A stretch of 64,000 nt of DNA from Anseranas semipalmata. Taxonomy: Eukaryota > Chordata > Aves > Anseriformes > Anseranatidae. Positions 10,391-21,990 of this stretch are shown here, piece after piece. Positions within the stretch are counted from its first letter, which is position 1. Every line of letters starts with the position of its first letter. Under the pieces are notes generated by a model. That model did no database searches. It had not been told where the DNA came from and worked only from the letters and a program-made list of their open reading frames with translations. The stretch is taken from positions 247,782 to 311,781 of the forward strand of contig VXAA01001400.1 of NCBI GenBank assembly GCA_013399115.1, written 5' to 3'. The position numbers were made by a program, and so were the translations under genes.

Positions 10391-13300
10391 TTGGTGAAAG
10401 GAGCAGAGAGGGGCTGTGAGCAAGCTGGGTTGGTTTGATTCTTGCAGAGAATCAAACCTGGGAGCTGTTTCTTGTGCATGGGGAGGTCTTGTCCTTCAAG
10501 GAAATGCAAGCTCAGGTCTGATCCCCTCCAGTGCTGTAAGTCACCCGAGCCACGACCCATTTCAATCCTCTGCAGTCATTCCATAGGAAGTGCTCCTGTG
10601 ACAGTTGCTTAGAGCATCCTTTGCCCAAAAGTGCCTGTGGGTTCTGGGCAGGCTTTCCCCCTGTTCTGAGAGGCACCTTGAGTGGTTACCTCCTCCTTTG
10701 TGCAAGACGATGAATGCACAACAAAAAATACAGTGATGCAAAATATTTGGGCATTTAACTGCAGGAAGCCTTAGGTGCATGCTGATACCATGCACCCCTG
10801 CGCCAACAGTCTGCCCACCTCAAAACCTTGGCCTGAGTTAGGAAACAGAGAGTGCTAATCCAGGGCTGGATTCGGGAGCAGTTCCCCACGTGGGCAGAGC
10901 TGAGCCCTCTGGCTGCGTGGGAGCAGGGGTGTCGCTGTTTGGTGGGAGAATAAACGGAGAAACCACAAGGCTGGGCTGACAACCAGTGCTGAGCCCCGGA
11001 GGGTGTCACTTCTGCAAATCTGTTCCTGCTCTGCTGCCTTTATCTGTCATTCTCGTAACCACCTGGGTGGCATTTTGATGGTATCTGCGGGGCTAGGCGC
11101 AGCTCTCCAGCACATCCCCGACCACCTCAAGGCAAAGCCAGTTCCTCTAACCAGCCCTGGAAGATCCCTTTAGTCACGGTATCTTTACTGTCACCTTCTG
11201 TTTCCTTCTCCATTTGGCTTTCAGTTTTGCGACATGTGTTAACCAGGACTGCACGCTGAATCCAAGCCCAGCCCTGCAGCTTCCTCACCCGCCGCTGGGA
11301 CGATTTCCTCCCTCAGCAGTATTGGGTGCCCACCTTGTGCCAGGGGTATGCCAAGCCACACCTTAAATATCCTGTGCGTGAACAGGTTAAATTCCTACAT
11401 TTTGAGGAAAAGCCTGGCATTTTGTGCTCTATGCCTTCTTTCCCTTTGGGAAGGGCTGTGATGGAAACGTTGTGGGCCTAAGCATTGCACCCAGCTTCCC
11501 TCTACTGCAGCTTGGTCCCCTTGGGCAGCGGGTGTCCGGGTGCTGCCAGTCCCCAGTGGCTCCCCAGACCTCACCCTCCATGGGGGCAGGTGGCAGCTCC
11601 TTGTCCCGCTCGCTGCTGTCACGGCCTTCCCTGGGCTGCGTGAGCAAGCACCCTGCGGGCTCTGCACTGTGCGCAGCTCCAAGCACATACTTAGCCATTC
11701 TGGCCAGCCTTATTTGCCCTCCTTTTGGTGCCAGACCCCTTCCTATCCATGCCAGCGCTTTTCCTTTTCATATACCTCATTGCTTTCCCTCTCACTAATG
11801 GTTTACATCACTCCCAGATGCCCTTAATCGCCCTCAGCTCGTCCTTGTCTCCTTCCTCCCTTTGCTGCCTGTCTGGGGCCGGTTGCAGTGGCACGAGGTG
11901 GGGATGCACACTCACACCCTGTTGAGACTCGTGCCGTGGCGGCTGGTGGGGAGCGGATCTGCCAGGAAAGGCAAGGAGAAGGAAATGCGTATTTTTTTCA
12001 CCCAAGTAGACCTCTGTTGTGGGGCAGGGTCCCTGGCTGGGACTGGTGATGGGGAGCCACAGCTGACAGGCCATCTCCATGCGGCTCATGCACGATGGGC
12101 TGTCAGAGGCTGGCGTCACCAAGCCACTTTTTTTTTTCTTTTAAAAAACAAACTCCAATTTGCTGGATTTTGATTTTCTTCCATCTTTATGTCCTCTCCC
12201 TTCTTTTGCTCTGGAGTGCGATCAACCCCCCAAAATCAGAGTTTATTTATGCATTTGTCTAATATGTTTTTTTTTTTTTTCCTCTCTTGCTACTTCATAA
12301 TTTTTTCCCAACTTTGGAAGCACGACAGAGTGGCCAAAGGAAAAACAAAACAAGTATATTTCTGCTACCCTGTAACTTTGCAAAAATGCTGCATGCTTGC
12401 GCTGTTGCTCCACGGGAGGCGTAACAAGAACCAGTGGCTGCGAGCTCCAGCCAGACGGAGTAAAATTAGCAGGCAATGCCGTGCCTCTGGGAGGAGGCAG
12501 GAGAGGGGGAAACAAATTCATCCCTTGAAGTTCCACGAATTCATCCCCAAGCGGGCTCATGTGGAGGGGACAGGACAGCGGGTGCTTGGGGAGGCGTGAG
12601 GCACACGGAGCACCCCAGGGAGTGCTGCACCCTCTGCGTTCACCCCTTGTAGTGGGGCCGGGGCTGAGCTGAGCCTGAGGGTGGTCTGTGAGTCCCCTCT
12701 GAGTGTTTAAATCTGTTTATTAAAACCTCCCCACCTGCCACCATTTGCCATGCCTCCTCCCTTCAAAACCGAAGTGGGGACAAGTTGTCTTTTGTTTCCC
12801 TCTGAGCCTTGGCTTTTCCATGGCTTCCTGTCAACACCAGGAGAAACGGGGCTCGCGCACAGACCTTGCCCATGAGGCAGCTTCGCCGAGTGGCGCATTT
12901 GGTGCCTTGACGGTTTCATACTCCAGAGTTATAGCAAGGAGCCGCGCACGGAGCAGCTGCATCTCCCAGCTCCTCGCTTGCTAGAGGCCATGGGGAGACC
13001 ATGTAGGGCAGAAGGAACAACGCGTGCTTCCCAGCCGCTCTGTGCAGCGCGGCAGTGATTTCACTTGTTGTTTACAAGCTGCCTCTTGGCAGGAGGCGTC
13101 AGCTCGCATGGCAGATCTTCAGGGGTTTGTCGACGCACTTGTGCCCGTGGTTCTGCGCTGCCATCAGCGGTGGCCCTGTCCCGGTGCAGCCGTCCTGATG
13201 TGTCCCCACAGGCGTTTTGCCGTCCTTGGGCAGCGAACCAGGGTTTTGTCTGTATGTGCCTGTAAAACATACTGAAACACCTTGAATTTTGCTCTTCAGG

Positions 13301-14340
13301 AAAAAAAATAAAAGTAATCCAGGCTGTATATGTTTAGGTGTAGAAATCCAGGCACGGGGCTGCACCAGTCCCTGATGCCTGTGCCTGTTGCTTGCTGGGG
13401 GCTCTCTAAGTATTTCTGAGAAACATTATGGGCTGGACTATAACTCATATATATAAACATCCATTAAAGCAAATGTAGAGATTAGGACATGGACAAACGC
13501 GATTAGGGAATCAATGCTGCCAGATTGGAGGTCCTGGCAGAGGACTCGGCTGGAACTTGATTTAGGCATCAAAGGGGATAATTTGATAGAATAAAAAGCC
13601 AATGCTTATTAGCAGGAGAATGGTAATAAAGACGCATGGGTCCCCAGGCCAGCACATGGCTGGCACCATGGCTGCTTTGATGGCAGCTTCTTGCAGACAT
13701 CCTTGAATCAGTCATCCATGTGCATGGCTGTGATTTAAGAAGGCACTGTACAACAGGCTCTCTGGGGAAGGAAAGCACAGGGCTTGGTGCAACAGTTAAC
13801 ACTGTTCCTTGTGTCTGTAGCATCCTTTGGTGATGTGGCATTAAGAACCTCTTAACAAAAATAAATTTTTTGACCTGGGCAGTTGTTGGGCTCAGCTCCC
13901 CTGCACCCGTTGAATGATGGACCCAGCGTGTACCAGTACATTAGGGGAAAACATTAACCTGGCAAGATACAAGCGCCTAAAAATAGGAACAAGAGAGAGT
14001 CACATCACTTGAAAGCCTGAAATGCTGAAAGCAGCTTCTTGGGAAGTGAGCAAGCTGGGTGCAGATGTGGCAGCGGAAGCATCACAGGCATAGCACAACA
14101 CTCTCTTCCTTCCTGGGAATGGAAAGGAGGGATCGGTTGAAATCAAGGGGGATGTAGTAAGAAACAAATCTTGTTAAAGATCCTTGGGGTCCTGTGTCCT
14201 TCAGGTTCAGAAATGAAGCCCAGACCCACACTGTGGAACTGGCACAGTTTGGGGGATGGTAAGGTGCAGCATAAAATGTCTGGCACCTGAGCTGCCCCAT
14301 GAGGCGGCACTGACAGGGTGGAGGCAGTTAGGGATTAATC
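10391..14340. other. Intergenic, no gene seen
   Basis: Mixed sequence with T-tracts at 12128 and 12268 and a moderately AT-rich part at 13430-14050. A RUNX-type AACCACA lies at 10971. No coding or RNA gene recognised. Confidence 0.5.
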
Positions 14341-14358
14341 AGCTGCAGTTGGTAGGAG

Positions 14359-14397
14359 GCAGCAGCAGCAGCAGCAGCAGCAGCTGCTGCTGCTGCT
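14359..14397. repeat. Inverted trinucleotide repeat (CAG)8(CTG)4
   Basis: Eight CAG units (14360-14383) abut four CTG units (14384-14395). The central 24 bp are a perfect palindrome and the whole can fold as a hairpin on either strand. Confidence 0.95.
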
Positions 14398-14455
14398 TGT
14401 GATTGTGATTGTGATTGTGATTGTGATTGTGATTGTGATTGTGATTGTGATTGTG
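14398..14455. repeat. Hexanucleotide array (GATTGT)9
   Basis: Nine perfect GATTGT copies at 14401-14454, preceded by half a copy, with no interruptions. It follows the CAG/CTG inverted repeat almost directly. Confidence 0.97.
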
Positions 14456-16500
14456 GCTTTGCTGCACGTGAGCATCTCTCTAGAGAGCTGGTGAAGGGGG
14501 GTGTTCAGTTGCTCCTGTGCTGCAATCTGTCAGGGTCTGCTTCAAAAAACGTGAGTCTTGGAAAGCTGTTGCTGCTCCTTGGGGCTGCCATGGTGTCAAA
14601 ATTTCTGATGGTACAGTCAGGGTATCTGGCCCCTGGAAAACCAAGGGCTGGGAAGTAGCAAAAGAGTAAAATTTGGGCTGGCCTGGCCTGGGGCTGCTGC
14701 TTACGCACTGGAGGAGGAATTGGGTTGTCCTCTGTGGTCCCAGGGCCGGCAGCTTTAGGCGGTCTCTGTCCCTGTCTTTGTTCCACGTTGTGCTGGGGAT
14801 GGGGTGGCTGCTGGCTAACCTTGTATTTGCCTCTGGAAATACCTGCAAAATTTTTCAGCTAATCCAATTTTAAAGAAAAAATCAAACTATTTTCTTTTGG
14901 ACTGTCTGGAAAAGGCTTCTGGCCAGCTTTAAAAGGCTGCTAAGGAGCATTTCTAAGCCAAAAAAAAAAAATCTTTCCCCTCAAAAAGTGGGAGTGCTTT
15001 ATTTTGAAACACTGACATAATGTGTTTGACAGTTTTGACTTTTAAGATGATACTTCAGGAAATGGAATGAAACTTGCATAGCATTTTGATGTCACTAAAT
15101 GTGCAGGTTTAGCCAAGGAGTTCTCACTGGAGAAGTTGCCCATCTGCTGCCAGCATGTGGGGCTGTGGCGAAGCTGAGCTACTCTGATGGCTTTGTCAAT
15201 TGTCCAAATGAAGGGGGGAAAAGTATCAAGGAACCCGCTTATTTGTTTGAACAAGCCTCCTTTACAGGAGCAGGCTGCTGGGAGGCAGGCTGGGCTTGCG
15301 GGGGCTCTGCAGCTTTCCAGCTCAGCGGTGTTTCATGACGGTTAACCAAATTGCCATATTTTTGATACAGCAGTAGTTCATCTTTCCATGCCTTCCTGCT
15401 GCTCAGAGCCCGTGCGTGGGCTCCCTTCACACGTCTGCTATGTGATTGTCCCTGTGGGTCTTTTTTTTTTTTTTTTCTTTATGTCTCTCTTCTCTTTTTG
15501 CGTTTCTTTAAATGCCAAACCTGGCTGTTTTTCATGGCGGCAGGGTGTTGGTGGGAGCTGGAAAGCGGCATCAAATCTTCTGGACTCTGTGGGGAGTAAC
15601 TCTGTGACGTACTTCGATAGGAGGAACTTTCCCTCTTGCCCCCATAGCTTGGCTGGTCCCAAAGGTTGTCACCCAGCACGGTGACACTTGAGCACTTAGT
15701 AGCCTGCTGTCAGCCTCCAGATTAATTATTTCTCTTCACTTTTCTTGAGTTGGATTCTCTCCATTTGGTCTATTGATTTGAATTTTAAGTGAGGGGGATA
15801 ATGTTTTTTTTATTGTGCTGTGTGGGGAGCTGAGGCAGGGGGCACGGGCACTGCAGAAACAAATACAATTATTATTGCATTAATGCGGGAGAAGGAAAGA
15901 TCGCCAGGGAGCAATGGCAGTCGGCAGCCCTCAGGAGTGAGTACAGCCCGGCGGGAGCACTAGCCACTCGCTGCTGCTTTGCAGGTGAAGGTGGCAGCTG
16001 CTGCCACAGAGCAATGAGCCTTCGGCAATTTCTGCTCCCGGAAAAAACTGTTTGGGTGTAATTGCTGCTCACTCATGGGCACGTGTGGCTCCGGAAAGGT
16101 GGGTGGGCAGCGTGGCACTCTGAGAGAGGAGCCCAGGGCCACCTCTGCAGCGAGGGATGAGGAGAGGCTCTGAGAGAGGGATTCACCTCCATGGTACCTG
16201 TCAGCATTTAGGGACCGTGCACATAAAATCCTCAGCGCTTTGGTCTGGGTTCCTTGAAGAGGTTCAGCCTTTGCTGTGGCGACAGAAAATGCACAGGTGC
16301 TTCATCCCCAGCTGGTGGACAGCAGGGGCAGAGAGCTGTGCACTGCCGTGGTGGTGGGATGCGCTGCCTGGCTGGGGCAATTTGCGGAAGGCAGTCTGGG
16401 GGGGGTTTGATGAGCTTTTTCCCACCAGGAGCCTGAGCCATGCTGCATGTCCATAAATCCGTTTCACCCCACATGAGGACAAGAGGAATGAAACCTACAC
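14456..16500. other. Intergenic, nothing recognised
   Basis: Mixed sequence with an A-tract at 14960 and a 16-T tract at 15461-15476. No gene features. Confidence 0.5.
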
Positions 16501-17150
16501 AATGAAGCTCTGTGCACCTTGGGTTGCTTTGGCATTAAATATATATTGATAGAAAATTAGTTTAATCAAGTTGAAACAGAATCAATTAATATTTTAGTAA
16601 AAATGTCAAACTCCAGTTTAACACACTGGTTAAATCTCAGCTGGAAAAACCACTGTGGTTCTCCACTGCCTTTTTTTTTTTTTTTTTCTTAAACCCAGGC
16701 TGGTTTCCATGGCCCCGTCTCTGCCTGCGGGGTCTATTGGAGCAACCGACCTCCAGTGGGGTTGCTGGAGAGCATTAGATGCATGCAGCTTGCCGAGCTG
16801 TTTGCCCTTTATCTGAACAAATAATTAGTAGCGGTTTAAAAAGGCCCTTTCTCCCCCTCCCTGATCCCTTTTATAGGTACAATAATCAGATAAAATATTT
16901 CTGGAAGACTATTTACAAACTTCTCCATACCCATCAATCTTACCGTTAAGAAGGAACTGAGGAAGATATCTAACCTCAAGAAGCTGCTAATGCAACCAAG
17001 CTATTTAATGGTGGGGTGGAATTTTTTTTTCCTGCTGCCATTACTATGGAATACATAATAACATCAATAATTAAATATAAATTGGATTTAATATTTTATG
17101 CTGGCGACATGTAATTTACACTCTACCCGAGAAATCAAAAGGTCATGTCT
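16501..17150. promoter_or_regulatory. AT-rich block with a palindromic RUNX site
   Basis: An AT-rich island rich in TTAAT cores. At 16648-16660 it carries AACCAC-T-GTGGTT, a perfect 6+1+6 inverted repeat whose right half (TGTGGTT) is a consensus RUNX site. A 17-T tract follows at 16671-16687. A role as a RUNX3 enhancer is inference. Confidence 0.35.
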
Positions 17151-20100
17151 GAAGTAAAGGCAAGAAGTAGGGGGAGATGGGCTTGTCCATGAAATGAGTC
17201 CTGCTGTCTTTCTGACAGGCTCTAACCCTGGTGAAAGGGAGAATCAAAAATTTCTCCAGGGAGGGAAATAAGAGCTTTGTTTGGGGTGGAAAAGGAGAGC
17301 TACTGGTCTGATTGCTGTTAATGTGGGTTTTGCATGATTTTTCCCGCTTTGTTTAGTCCTGGATCTGATTGCTCTTGATCCAGTAATGCTCCTCAGCCTG
17401 TGCTTGTTTCTAAGCACCTACCAGTGATGATGGCAGTAGGGCTGGGCTTAAAGGTGAGCGTGTGCTTACTGGCTGTATTGTCCCCATTGCTGATGTATTT
17501 GAGCCTCCTAGAAGAAACACTGCTCAGGAGTCCAAGAAAATGCATAAATTATTCCAGGCTGGTAGTGCTACCACTGCATTGATTTTTGTGGGATTACAGC
17601 AGATTTCGATGGCTTGCCAGTGGAGTAGTCTCCATTAACGCAGTAGTAATTCAGGAACTGCCTGTGTTATTTCTGGAAAGTTTGAAGCATTTTCATTTTT
17701 TATTTTTCCCATTTGGGTCACCCAACACCTCATCTAATTTTCACGTTTGTACATGGGAGTTTGCATCAGCTCTGGGCCTCGGCAGCTCAGGCTCTCCTTG
17801 CTGTTCATTTTACATCTGCAATTACTTAAAAGTAGGAAAAATCAAACATCCCTTAGGCAGATGTGGGGTCTTAGAGCTTTCCAGTCCTTGTTCTACGTCT
17901 CCTCCTTCATTCCCTGGGTTAGGAGCTGTCTGGCAGTGTTATGCCATGTTTGCAGGATGAAGACCCTCTTAATGAGACCATAGCAGTTGGGCGGGCGCTC
18001 CTCGCAGCACGAGCAAACCTCAAGCCTTCCCGGGGGCTGTGCACAGGGCTGGGCTGGGCTCGGGGAGCTGCAGCATGGGGAGAGAAGATCCCCATCGCGG
18101 TTGGGATAAATTATTGCTCAAGATTGTGGGCAGAGAGGTTTAGGGCTTGTCTGGGCTGCCCAGAGCAGGTTTCTCTGCAAGTGGAGTTTCTGCTTTTTTA
18201 AAGGTTGTGCAATGCATCTGGGCAAAGTGATTCTTGATTCTTCTTCTTCTTCTCCTCCTCCCCAGAGTGGGTGAAGCTGCTGTGTGAGACAAGGAAGTTG
18301 CTGGAAGCCAGCACAGATTGTGGCTGCTTTCGGTGTCTCACCTGGCACGAAGGGGGGGAGGCAGGTAGTGCTGGGACATGGCCCCTGGGGACACTTCAGG
18401 ATGGGGTCTGCACGGAGGGAGGCAGCACAGGCTGCTGAGTTCTGAGGGTTGTTTGCTTGTTTTGTGGGTGTGAAAGGTTTGGGGACCTGAAAAATAAAAT
18501 TTGAACGCTAGAGGAAAATAAATCCCTTCAGTGCATTGGGGGACATTTGCACGGAGCTGCTGGCTGAGTGTTGGCTGTTGCCTTCTCACACTGGTTGGAG
18601 TTAAGGTGCCTTGTAAAAGGAGGGCAGGGCTGAGAATGTGCGCCTGAACGTGTGCAGGCTTCAAGGGAAGGGTTTGGGGAGAGCACAGACAGGTGAGTAA
18701 AACCTGTGGATGCACAGGCACCTTTGTGTGGCCCTCGCAGGCTGGGTGAGGGTGGCCAAGGCTGGCATGGCACCCACTTGGCTTTCCTTGCTAGTGTGAG
18801 ATGCGATGCCAGGAATGCCTGGATTTCCTTTTGGGTGTGTTTTGTCCAGATTTAGCTAGTGTCATTGAATTGGTGAAAGGAGCCCATCCAGGAGAGTGTG
18901 CTGCATGTGGCTGAGGTGGAAAAATTCTCACTGATGCTTGTGTTAATTGAACGTGTATTTTTTTTTTTTTTTTCAGTCTCTGTGGCCAAGTTAAATAAAA
19001 GCCTGTGATAGGTGACTTTTCAGACCCTCCAGGAGTTACAAACCTGCATTATAGTAGCTCAGAAGTGGGCAGAAAATGCCCTGGTTAATTTGGCAAGCCA
19101 CAGATGTGGCCCAAATGTCTCTGGCTTTTCGTAGAGCCCTGCCAGAGAAAAGGACTTCAGAGGAGCCAAGCTCCAACAGAGGCATTTTGGAAACTGCTGG
19201 GTGGGAGGGCCGGATCCTGCCTTCAGACCTGGATCAGCTGCTGTGGTTAAGCCTGGTTTGGCTTTTTGCATCTCCTGGAGGGTGGCAGTCGCTGCCCTTC
19301 AGGTGCACGCCCGCCGGGCGCAGCAGTTCCAGTACCTTTCAGACGCCACAGTCTGAGCTGAGCTGCCTCCAAGTACACTTGAGGCTGAGGTTTATAAGGT
19401 CATTTGGCTTTTGGCACCCTTTTATGAGGCTTTGGAGTCCACTTGGAAAAAGAGCTACTTGTTTTTTTGTCTGGGCTAAATGGTTTTGATCAAAAATGTG
19501 GTCTTTTTTTATGCCTCTTTCCCTTGTACAACCCATGGGTTAGATCAGCACCTGCCTTCTCGAGGAGGAAGGATCTAATGAATTGCAAAAGGATGCAACT
19601 GTACCTGTTTTCTAAGGGCTATGGTTTAGTGGGCTCCGTGCATTTTTTTTTTTCTCCAAGTCAGCTATGGAAAAATCTATATAAATTTCCCATTCTTGCA
19701 GCTTATGGTGCCCCTGAAAGTGAAAACACCTGGTTTCAAAGGACAATCCTGACTCTAAATTGCTCTTAATAGCATAGTTTGATTTTATGCACAGCATAAT
19801 GCAACTTGGGGGCTTGCTTGTTTGCTTGGCAAAGGAAACACTAGTCTTTTCTGACGCTGTGGAGTTTGAGTTCAGCAAAGTTTTTTGGTGGAGGAGGAAG
19901 TTTTTTGGTGGAGGAGCAGGCCAGCATGGCTGTGTCTGCCCGGCTTTCACCAGGTGAGCTGGAGGAGGGCACAGAAGTAATGGGCAAGGTGCATAGGGTG
20001 TATTTTTTGTTTGTTTTGTTAACCTCTGATTTTTGAGCTGTTTAGGTTGGTTTTGAGAGGGGTCCTGGATGATCCCAGTTTCAGTAAAACATCCTCCTCT

Positions 20101-20390
20101 TCAAAGCGGTGGCGATGAGCTTGTCTGAGTGCAGGGTTTGTCCTCCACTGCCTTCTGCATGCATCTGCTCTACTGCTGCCCAACGGGGGAGATGTAGAGT
20201 CCCACCAAAGTTTGGTCTTGGCCCCAAAACACTGGGAGTTTTGTTAGCAGTCATGCCCCTTTCCCACATACCTCTGTCTCCTGTACAGGCTGCACTAGCT
20301 ATTAGGGGACATGACCATGACAAAGTCAGTGGGGATAGGTTTGAGGAAATCTCAGACTATAAATTTTTCCACTTTTAATGCATCAAAATC
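17151..20390. other. Intergenic, no gene seen
   Basis: Unique sequence with a 16-T tract at 18958-18973 and a small tandem duplication at 19879-19916. No exon-like segment recognised. Confidence 0.5.
19879..19916. repeat. Tandem duplication, 20-bp unit
   Basis: AGTTTTTTGGTGGAGGAGGA at 19879-19898 is followed directly by a near-complete second copy (19899-19916). Confidence 0.9.
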
Positions 20391-20800
20391 CAGAGGCATC
20401 TTGTGCCATTCCTGTTTCGAAGGGCCAAGTGACTTTAATTCTTAAAAGATTAATACAGCAAAGTTGCAATACCATTGATATACTATTATTTTCCATCTTT
20501 ATTCATCCCCAGATGCAGCAAGAATGGCTCCCTTCAGGCCATTCATAATTGGAAAATGCTTTTAAGACCTTTAACAGTTGCATGCTCCATTTTGTAAGGT
20601 GCCTGGTTTATTGTCTGAAAGAGTTGCTCTGATGAATTACTTCACTAATGTTTTACAAGGGACCAAACTGAGTGATTGATGGACAGGATTCAAGTCACTG
20701 ATAGCCAGTCACTTAATCTGCAATCAGTACTGTCCTGATCAATTTGAGAGGCAGCAGGCTCATGTGCAGTGAGGAGGAGATATGGAGGTTTACCTTTACT
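20391..20800. promoter_or_regulatory. AT-rich block, candidate conserved regulatory element
   Basis: AT-rich, with many TAAT/ATTA and TGATTGAT-type cores. It is sharply bounded and free of simple repeats. The function is inferred from composition and position in the RUNX3 upstream interval. Confidence 0.3.
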
Positions 20801-21590
20801 GCAGCGGCTATTGAGGGATTATTGCCCAGAGAAACAGGCAGCCAAAATCAGGGCCAGGTCATCTGTGGGAGTCAGTGAGATTAATCCCAGCTGAGGATCT
20901 GGATTTTTGCCTTCTATTTTTAGGCTTAAGGATGCTCTACTATGCCTTCAGCTGTGCCAGCGGCACTGCTCTACTTACCTGTTCCTCATGCTCTTCCCAA
21001 TATTCATAACTCTCCTTGCCCCAGGTAAAGGCTCTTCTGTCACTTCTGCAGACTCCCCTTTGCTTTGCAGTGAGTCCCTGTTTGCAGCATTTTGTCTGCC
21101 CTGTTGCTGTGGAAAAATATCTGGGATGAGATGAGAGGGACAGGGTGCACATGCAGATCGAATGGATGGGCTCATGCCCACACTGGTGAGTTTTCATGTT
21201 AGTTTTCAAAAGACCACTTTACAGTGGTTTGGGGACAAATTCCCTAATGCAGCACCAATGCTTTCTCATCCATTTTTAATCGAGTCTTGAAATCGGTTCA
21301 ATTTTCCCAGAATCCTTTGGTATAAAAACCAGCATATGGTGCTGATGGCAGGTGACATTGCAGCAGGCATAGCCCAAGCTCTCAGCTGTGGGCAGATGGG
21401 GAGCCCCAGGAGCTATGGGGAGATAAGCGAGGTGCAACTCTGTCCCAAAAGCTGTTGCAGGAGGTGTTCGATGCCATAGGATTAAATGCCATACCACTAT
21501 CACAGTGCAGACACAAATCCTGCTGGAGACTTTCTGATCATGTTTAACTGTTCTTCCCCCATTGTAGAGAGAGATAGTCCCCCTGGCTGG
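20801..21590. other. Intergenic, nothing recognised
   Basis: Mixed unique sequence without coding or repeat features. Confidence 0.5.
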
Positions 21591-21990
21591 GATTACTCCC
21601 AACAAGAAAAGTTCAACAACTCATTGTTTCAGCAAAGCAATCTTTTGCAACAGAAAGCAATTATAGCTAACGGCTCTAAGGTTTTACTTACCCAACTTGA
21701 TTTGCCTTGTCACGACCCATTAAATTCTAATTCAGCACTAATCCCTGCCCTGAAATATATAATGAAAGACATTCAAAATATATCAAAATGGCATTGGTAT
21801 TGATTTATTAATGCTAGGGAATGCTGCCCTAATTGAATTTAGATCCAGGAAGTAAGTTAATGCAGCTGACAGTGATACAGGAATCCAATCTCCCCAGTGC
21901 ACAGAATTATGACTTTTTTTCTCTCTTTGTTGTCAGTTGGATAAATAACAAATCAATTTAAATTTCAATGAGATTGCTAAAAACAAGGCA
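21591..21990. promoter_or_regulatory. AT-rich block, candidate conserved regulatory element
   Basis: A dense run of homeodomain-type TAAT/ATTA cores from 21655 to 21985 in complex, non-repetitive AT-rich sequence. A plus-strand frame through its left part (21486-21803) shows no domain. Confidence 0.33.
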
